Position numbers and translations under genes: made by a program. Below are positions 58,232-64,000 of a stretch of 64,000 nucleotides of DNA, piece by piece. The first letter of the stretch is position 1. Every line of letters begins with the position of its first letter. The DNA lies in the NCBI GenBank assembly GCA_021209875.1, contig JAGYVD010000001.1, positions 2,232,001 to 2,296,000 of the forward strand. The letters run 5' to 3'. The stretch is from Rosellinia necatrix. Its lineage: Eukaryota; Ascomycota; Sordariomycetes; Xylariales; Xylariaceae. Below the pieces are notes generated by a model, which was not told the DNA's origin, made no database searches, and worked only from the letters and a program-made list of their open reading frames with translations.

Positions 58232-59221
58232 ATGTATTCCCTCCAAGCGCTCCCCTTCCTCGCAACCCTCACGCAGCTCCTCTCCGCCACCGCCGCCGCC
58301 ACCGCCGCCGAACCAGCCCTCTCCCGCACCCCCGCCGATGACAATGATGACACGCCGCTGCCCGTCGTGGTCTGGCACGGGCTTGGCGACGCCTACTCGG
58401 CCGAGGGGATGCAGCAGGTCGGGCAGCTGATCGAGGCGGTGCACCCGGGGACGTTCGTGTATTTCGTCCGGCTGGACGCCAGCGCGAGCAACGACCGGCG
58501 CGCGACCTTCTACGGCAACGTGACGGAGCAGCTGGCGCAGGTCTGCGCGGACCTCGCGGCGCACCCGATCCTGTCGACGGCCCCCGCCGTCGACGCCGTC
58601 GGCTTCAGCCAGGGCGGCCAGTTCCTGCGCGGCTACGTGGAGCGGTGCAGCGCCCCGCCCGTCCGCAGCCTGCTCACCTTCGGCAGCCAGCACAACGGCA
58701 TCGTCGACTACCGCGCCTGCGACTCGCGCGACTGGCTCTGCCGCGGTGCCATGGCCCTGCTGCACGGCAACACCTGGACCTCCTTCGTCCAGTCCCGCCT
58801 CGTCCCCGCCCAGTACTTCCGCGACCCCGCCGACCTCGACTCCTACCTCGCCCACTCCAACTTCCTCGCCGACATCAACAACGAGCGCCCCCTCAAGAAC
58901 GCCACCTACGCCGCCAACCTGGCCGCCCTCGAGAACCTTGTCCTCTACGTCTTTGAGGACGACGCCACCGTCGTTCCCAAGGAGACCGGCTGGTTCGAGG
59001 AAGTCGAGGCCGACCGCTCCACCCCGCTACGCGAGCGCAAGCTCTACCAGGAGGACTGGATCGGCCTGCGTGCCCTCGACCAGAGGGGCGGCCTCACCTT
59101 CAAGTCCATCCCCGGCGAGCACATGCAGATCTCCGAGGAGACCTTGACCAAGGCATTCACCCAGTATTTCGGCCCCTACAAGGCCTCGTCGAGGGAAGCC
59201 CCGGTCGTGGACGAGCTATGA
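58232..59221 (+). CDS. PPT1: Palmitoyl-protein thioesterase (PPT1 type)
   Basis: A lysosomal/vacuolar enzyme that removes fatty acyl groups from cysteines of degraded proteins. Single exon, 329 aa, close to the human length. A signal peptide spans about residues 1-26 (LPFLATLTQLLSATAAATAA). The catalytic triad is visible: Ser126 in GFSQGG, Asp244 in FEDDATVVP, and His297 in PGEHMQI. The entry motif VVVWHGLGDAY is at 45-55, and TFGSQHNGIVDY is the family block after the nucleophile. Three N-glycosylation-type sequons are present or nearly so (NVT, NAT and others). Coding GC is very high at the third position, which opens long false frames on the other strand. It converges tail to tail with the UTP30-like gene. 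Confidence 0.92.
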   Translation: MYSLQALPFLATLTQLLSATAAATAAEPALSRTPADDNDDTPLPVVVWHGLGDAYSAEGMQQVGQLIEAVHPGTFVYFVRLDASASNDRRATFYGNVTEQLAQVCADLAAHPILSTAPAVDAVGFSQGGQFLRGYVERCSAPPVRSLLTFGSQHNGIVDYRACDSRDWLCRGAMALLHGNTWTSFVQSRLVPAQYFRDPADLDSYLAHSNFLADINNERPLKNATYAANLAALENLVLYVFEDDATVVPKETGWFEEVEADRSTPLRERKLYQEDWIGLRALDQRGGLTFKSIPGEHMQISEETLTKAFTQYFGPYKASSREAPVVDEL

Positions 59222-59629
59222 GCGTCACGCGGTACGTGCGCTGATTTGTTTTCGAGGCGTTTTCGGAGTTCTTCTAGCTGCCAACCACCACCACCACCTC
59301 CTCCACCACCACCATCATCATCAGTAATAGTGCGAGAGAATGCTCTTGTTCGCTTTTGGTCTATAAATCATGTGAGCCTTACTTACGCCGGTTCACTTTG
59401 TATCAACCTACTATCTAAATAAATAAATGAATGATATAATCCTTTGAGAGCGTATCCAGACTCTCTGGACTCGTATACCTATCGATCTCGGTGAGCAAAA
59501 GTAATAAATGGAGTAATTTTATGCTTATAGCCTTGTTTCGGGTTAAATGGAGATAGGCCCACTGCTGTTTGTTAAACTCCAAACTCCGCCATTCTACAGA
59601 TTAGGTAAAAGAGGCATTGTCGAGCGATC
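59222..59629. other. Short convergent 3' region
   Basis: 3' flanks of PPT1 and the UTP30-like gene. A CCACCACCACC-type run sits at 59285-59322. Nothing else is visible. Confidence 0.5.
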
Positions 59630-61598
59630 TCATACATCCAGAGCCTTTTTGGCGGCCTTCTTCTGCTTCTTCAACGCGGCCTTGCGCTCTGCGATCTCCT
59701 TGTCCAGTTTATCATCATTGCTCTCCGCCACCTCCGCCTTTGATTTCTCCGCCCTTGATTTCTTGGACTTTTTCGGCGCAGGTTCAGCCTCCTCCACGGT
59801 ACCGTCCAACGACTTGCGCTTCTTGCCAACGTTCGCCTTCTGTCCTGCTAGCAGAGCCCTGGCCTTCTCCGCTTCCTCGTCTAGTACATCATTTTTCTTA
59901 TCTACCCACAACTCATCCGTCAAGTATATGGGCAGAGCCACGGTCTCGGGGCCTTTTAAATAAATACTCTAGAACAAAATATCCTGTTAGTGTTGATCAT
60001 AGATGACAAAAAAAAATTTCAGAAATGAAAGAGGGAGAGGAAGGCTCACCCTAACATTTTTCCGTCCTCCGGGGACTAGCTTGTTAACAACAACCTTGAA
60101 CACCTAATTAGCACAATATCAGAATGGGATTGCCCGCAATAACCCACAGATACGACTTTGTCTGCATTTGCAGCCAGTTCTTCTGGCTTCCATGAGGCGT
60201 AGCCAATCTTCACGGCGTGGTTCGTGGAAGGCGATATATGGACAAGAGCCGCAGCAACCTTTCCATCCCAGTCAGCTTCTCTAGTCCGTTTTACCACTGC
60301 TCTTGACCGGTCACACTTACTGCTCGCTTGACCTCCCCAGATAGCTGAACCGGCGTACACGAGTTGACTTCGCCTTTCGTAGGCTTCACGCGTTTGCCAG
60401 CAGACTGGAAATAAACGCTGGTTAGCCCGTTCCTTTCTGCATTCGAACATAACTTTCCGGCTCGGTTAAAATACCTTCGGTATGCGTGCCTGGATTTCTA
60501 TCGGTACGGGCCGCTTCCTGAGAAAAAGTTAGTCGTACTGTCCCAGGGAAAATAGGAATACCAGCTTCGGGAACCGGGCGGTTGTTGAAGTCGTTGGCAT
60601 ATACATATATATATAGAGAGAGAGAGAGAGAACACATACTTTTGACTTTTATAAAATGTCTTTCCTAGTACTACGATATCTCAATGTCAATGATACATTC
60701 GGACAAAAGTTTGAAGTGAAATTAGGTTCTATCCCAAATTCCAATGCAAGAGCCGCATGCAAAGGAAGAATTCCTGTACAAACGATAGTTGGAAGCGGGT
60801 GATATCACTTACAGCCAGGGAGGCGATTTATGATGCGCCTAGTAATGTCAATCTTCAGGTTTCTTTTTAGAAGAAGCTCAAGACTTACGTGTCGCCCACT
60901 ATAATGAAGAACCGTTAGTACTCTCGCGATCTCGACTGCCTTCTATTACTTACGAAATATGTCATGTTCGGCATACAACGCTCTTTGGGCCTCATCTATA
61001 ATTCAATTGTGAGTTAATATTCCTGGGCCGAGGGTAGGAAGCCCATTACACGCTGAAAACTTCTTTTTGAGTTTGCCAAAATCAATTACTCTCGACACAC
61101 TCTTGCGAAGCTCGTCGGGGAACTCGGGATCGGCGACTAGGTTCTTGTAGTGACGTTGGGGCTTCGTCAAGTCAGCAACACACCTAGAACCTGGGAAGAG
61201 CATTTCATAGAGCACACGAACATCGGCGACTATCAAGCATATTCCTTTCTCCGAGTCGGTCTCGATGGGGAACGGCGTGGGAATCTTGGTAGCTACGTGA
61301 ATTGTCAGCCGACGCGAACTTGAGAGAGACGTCGAGGCGACATGTTCATGTGCTTACGCTTGAGATTACGAGAGTCGGTAAGATGGCGCTTGGTGGTGAA
61401 AGTGACGAGGACGGGCGTCTCCGCGAGGGAGCCGGCGTCATCGTCTGCGAGGAGGTCTTTCTTCGATGCGCTCGCGGCCTTCTTCTCCGCTTCGCTCTGT
61501 AAGTGCGCGACTAGCGCTTTTGAGGCGTGTAACGTCTTCTCCGGCTCTAGGAGCGAAGCGGCAGCGTCGCTACGGAGAGTAACCTGGGAGGAGGCCAT
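59630..61598 (-). CDS. Ribosomal-L1-domain ribosome biogenesis factor (UTP30/CIC1 type)
   Basis: A nucleolar protein that helps assemble pre-ribosomes. Eleven exons fit in phase: 61358-61598, 61050-61292, 60954-60995, 60889-60898, 60813-60838, 60640-60670, 60475-60517, 60321-60404, 60154-60258, 60050-60103 and 59630-59968 (1218 nt, 405 aa). The L1-like fold is read across them: LKPTKIPTPFPIETD, CLIVADVRVLYEMLFPGSRC, RVIDFGKLKKKFSAYEAQRA, LYAEHDIFLGDTRIINRLPG, LLGKTFYKSQKKRPVPIEIQ, ALVHISPSTNHAVKIGYASW and NKLVPGGRKNVRSIYLKGPE. The C-terminus is Lys-rich (KKRKSLD, KKSKKSRAEKSK), suited to nucleolar localisation. Exon 4 is 10 nt, and exons 3, 5, 6 and 7 are 42, 26, 31 and 43 nt. Each junction restores family sequence. 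UTP30 and CIC1 are paralogues; I cannot choose firmly. Confidence 0.82.
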
Positions 61599-62345
61599 CG
61601 TTGCGAGGTTCGTCCGGGTGTCGTCGCGAGGCAGTCAATTGGGCTGCCTGTCGAAGTTGGGGTTGAGTTGGAGATCGATAAAGTCGCGCAATTGTAAGGG
61701 GCCCCTAAGTCCCGGAGTAGCTTTAGCTTTCGCTTTCACGGCGCTGTGACTGACCCAAGAGCTTGCCTCTACGCGTGTGCAAGTGATGCGTGATGAAGTG
61801 GGATATCACAGGCAAATCATTTTATTCGTTGCAGGTAGCTCCCGCAGCCAAAATTTCTTATCGCTGACCTAGTATATGTCTAATCGCAACTGCCCAGATG
61901 GGTCGGTCCACCTTTCAACTCCACGTGGTGGGGTATCCCCCTAGTGATGAACCAATTAATTTGATCTGAGCCATGCCGCTTTTAGCCTGAGAAAGACCCG
62001 CTTTTGCACAAGCCAAAAACAAACAAACTCGCATAACTACTCAAGTATCAATAACAATAACACGTATTACCGTAAATGCATTAAATTAAGTCAAAAGTGA
62101 CCCTTTTATTCTAAAACAGATTCGATATTACTAGTAGGCATTGCGACGGCTGCAATAGTGGCAGTTGGTTCAGAGCCCAACTATACCTCTGGATTGGGAA
62201 GAAAAACTGGAGTTAAAGAGAGAGAAGAGAACTACACACAGGGCCAACGGTCGAAGTTTTTACTTATACCTTCCACAAGTCCATTCACTGCGTGACTGGA
62301 TGGACGCCGCATTCACTGCTTTCCACCCTTCAACTTTAACTTATC
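61599..62345. other. Intergenic region
   Basis: 5' flank of the UTP30-like gene, then AT-richer sequence. No gene or clear repeat. Confidence 0.45.
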
Positions 62346-62946
62346 ATGGCAAAACGGACCAATGACAAATCCTGAATTACCAAGAGGGCACCAATAAAAC
62401 CCAAGTCGCGTTCGGAGGGTCGGGCCGACCGCGCAGACCGTGTACCTACCGATGTTCTACTAGCCATTAAGACGGAACACTTAGCAAATATTGCCAGTAG
62501 GAAAAAGAATCACGAGTATTGTAAATACCGGCTACCTGACGGGGTCGAACGGCTATGGTTATATGAAACAGCTAATGGGTGTAGTAACACGTTTATAACA
62601 TACGTACTCAACTGTCCGCCTGAATTATTATACAATGTTGACTCCCTGGTTCCTGTATAGACACATTGCTGTGATCCCCGATTCAGTGCGACGTGTCCCC
62701 GGCCAAGTCTTAACCGAACCCCCTGGCATTGGTAACGACGATTTTAATGCCGGGCTAAAACAGTCCAAATACGGTTATCCAATTTTTGAGTTATACGAGC
62801 TGGTACAGCCAGTGACACTGGTTGAGATGAAGCCTAAGTGGAATATGGGTGCTCCAATGGGCTGGCGCTATGTGTCGTCTGAATTGTGGACTAACAGATG
62901 GGGGAAGAATATCGATCGCAATTTAAAGGTTAAAAGGATGTTTTAA
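62346..62946 (+). pseudogene. Probable pseudogene, PUA/ASCH-like domain protein
   Basis: From ATG 62346 the frame reads nine codons, then TGA (62373-62375), and continues open in the same frame with PTDVLLAIKTEHLANIASRK and KYRLPDGVERLWLYETANG. A 60-75-bp intron fits (GTTTAT donor at about 62592, GTTGACT branch, TATAG at 62659). It leads to HIAVIPDSVRRVPGQV, GIGNDDFNAGLKQSKYGYPI and the MGAPMGWRYVSSELW block, ending at 62946. The pattern of a charged E/H-Y-R strand, YETA and a later GIGN/YGYPI/LYEL block resembles the small fungal PUA/ASCH-like proteins. The in-frame TGA is the visible break. The alternative is an unseen upstream exon that bypasses the TGA. AT-rich sequence follows at 62960-63060. 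Confidence 0.45.
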
Positions 62947-63417
62947 TAGACAATATAGGTCAGTTTTTGTTTATATTTAGTTGGAGGATTATAATTTATT
63001 GTATATATAACTAGTTATTGATTTATAATTAATATAATAATTAATATTTATATCTTCATCTTGCTTACAACTTCGCTATTCAATCGCTACACCTTCGGTC
63101 GAATTCCTACCTGGTCGTTTCTTCATGTCTATGCACATGCGGTACCAATCACTAACAGCTTAAGCCGAAACGATGGTATAACAACATCGGACTACCCGAA
63201 AGGGCAGATCGACCCTACCGTTATCAAACGCTCAAGTGGTCTTGCCTCCTATGTACATTCATCCAGTTTATTCAGTATCGCATTTTTTATTTAGTTACCT
63301 ACAAGTTTCTAAGCATACAGATCTTATACATCGCTCCCTGCTCCGCTAGGCTTACTTGTAGGTGGTTACTTCATGAAATAGCCGAGTAGGCCCTCTGGGC
63401 GCTACGTCATCTCCCCA
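62947..63417. other. Intergenic region
   Basis: Starts with about 100 bases of strongly AT-rich sequence (62960-63058), then ordinary sequence up to the hydrolase stop codon. No gene seen. Confidence 0.45.
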
Positions 63418-64000
63418 TCATAACTTAGGCAAGGCTTTCGAACGCATATCATATATCCCATGCTCGAACATCTCACAAAGCTCTCCCATCTTTGCGTCCC
63501 CCGGTGGGTATAGCTGTGCAGCGTAAAGCCCACAGATTCCAGACGATCTATCTGCAAACTAAGGTGGTCGAGTCAGCATATACTACATATCAAAATGAAG
63601 GCGGCGCCGCACTCACCCATGCTAAGTTTGGTAAACCGGACCAGGCCATCGACCCAGATTTCCTGCCGCCTGGCACGTCTTCCTCGTTTGTAATACCGCC
63701 CAGAGACCAATTCTTGGTCACCGAAGCAGGGATGTTTCCCATACCTACCCGGTTCTCCTCTATCGTCACAACTGCGTTCAACGCCGCCTTGGCTTTCTCG
63801 CTAAGACACGGCCGAAAAAACTCATCGGCGCTCTCCTTGTTCAGTAATTTTTGGTTCTTGTCAGTCGTGAGAATGCCCTGTATGATTTTCAGGTAATCCA
63901 CGGGAGTAGAGAAGAGACCCAGTCCCCCGAAGCAGCCCCCCCTTTCATTGTACTGCGGCCGCGCGTTGCTCCGGACAGCTTTTTTAGGGTTCTTCGGATC
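63418..64000 (-). CDS. Beta-lactamase-like serine hydrolase/transesterase, C-terminal part
   Basis: Only the C-terminal part is in the window. The exon 63617-64000 continues out of the right edge, and the final exon is 63418-63558, joined in phase by a 58-bp intron (GTGAGT, CTGAC branch, CCTTAG acceptor). The visible protein has RGGCFGGLGLFSTPVDYLKI, the GG(x)GLFST block that precedes the active-site KTG-like strand in class C beta-lactamase relatives. ESADEFFRPCLSEKAKAAL follows, then SWSLGG-like VTKNWSLGGI and MAWSGLPNLAW with FADRSSGICGLYAAQLYPPG after splicing. The family includes esterases and acyltransferases such as LovD. The SxxK catalytic motif would lie outside the window. The start is unseen. 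Confidence 0.78.

Noticed and set aside
58190..58855. A 221-codon minus frame opposite PPT1
   Set aside because: It overlaps the clearly coding PPT1 strand, arises from very high third-position GC, and shows no domain.
1..64000. tRNA, rRNA and CRISPR arrays
   Set aside because: No B-box-type GGTTCGANTCC with a matching A box, no rRNA-like stretch and no spaced direct-repeat array was found by eye; a covariance-model scan would settle the tRNA question.

Overview
The window is nuclear DNA of a filamentous ascomycete (Pezizomycotina, most like a Sordariomycete). The evidence is short GT-AG introns (mostly 38-270 bp) with CTAAC or CTGAC branch motifs, Zn2Cys6 and fungal-type bZIP regulators, fungal forms of NOT2, INCENP, CTK2, POM33 and ACR3, and a 6-kb AT-only block that looks like repeat-induced point mutation (RIP). 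Gene models were built by hand from reading-frame phase, splice motifs and conserved protein blocks. Where exon lengths add up in phase this is stated. No search was run.

Layout. 1-2337: NOT2 of the CCR4-NOT complex (5' end outside the window). 3773-7923: INCENP-like chromosomal passenger protein. 9461-15300: RIP-destroyed retroelement, probably a LINE because a GDFN endonuclease block survives. 16412-19339: J-domain protein. 21359-21840: small two-exon membrane protein. 24477-25421: RBR-type ubiquitin ligase. 27641-28102: membrane protein with a J-like domain lacking HPD. 29931-30128: possible small secreted protein. 30.1-34.7 kb: gene-poor.

34704-37772: a short-chain dehydrogenase and a Zn2Cys6 factor, divergently transcribed from a 494-bp shared region. 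37887-39798: PTEN/TEP1 phosphatase. 40646-43278: amidoligase-family protein. 44721-45876: POM33/TMEM33 protein with a 16-nt exon. 47213-48562: HSL-type esterase. 51678-54948: arsenite exporter ACR3 with a bZIP gene just upstream, an arrangement that recalls the yeast ARR1-ACR3 arsenic locus. 55593-57391: CTK2-type cyclin with an RGG tail. 58232-59221: palmitoyl-protein thioesterase. 59630-61598: UTP30/CIC1-type ribosome biogenesis factor in 11 exons, several tiny. 62346-62946: probable pseudogene of a PUA/ASCH-like protein. 63418-64000: C-terminal part of a beta-lactamase-like serine hydrolase.

Most genes are unrelated housekeeping genes. Two neighbourhoods look functional: dehydrogenase plus Zn2Cys6 factor, and ACR3 plus bZIP. 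The intergenic DNA is filled with a dispersed TAGGTA/CCTAGG palindromic motif that appears in nearly every gap and not in the coding exons I read. I saw no tRNA, rRNA or CRISPR array.
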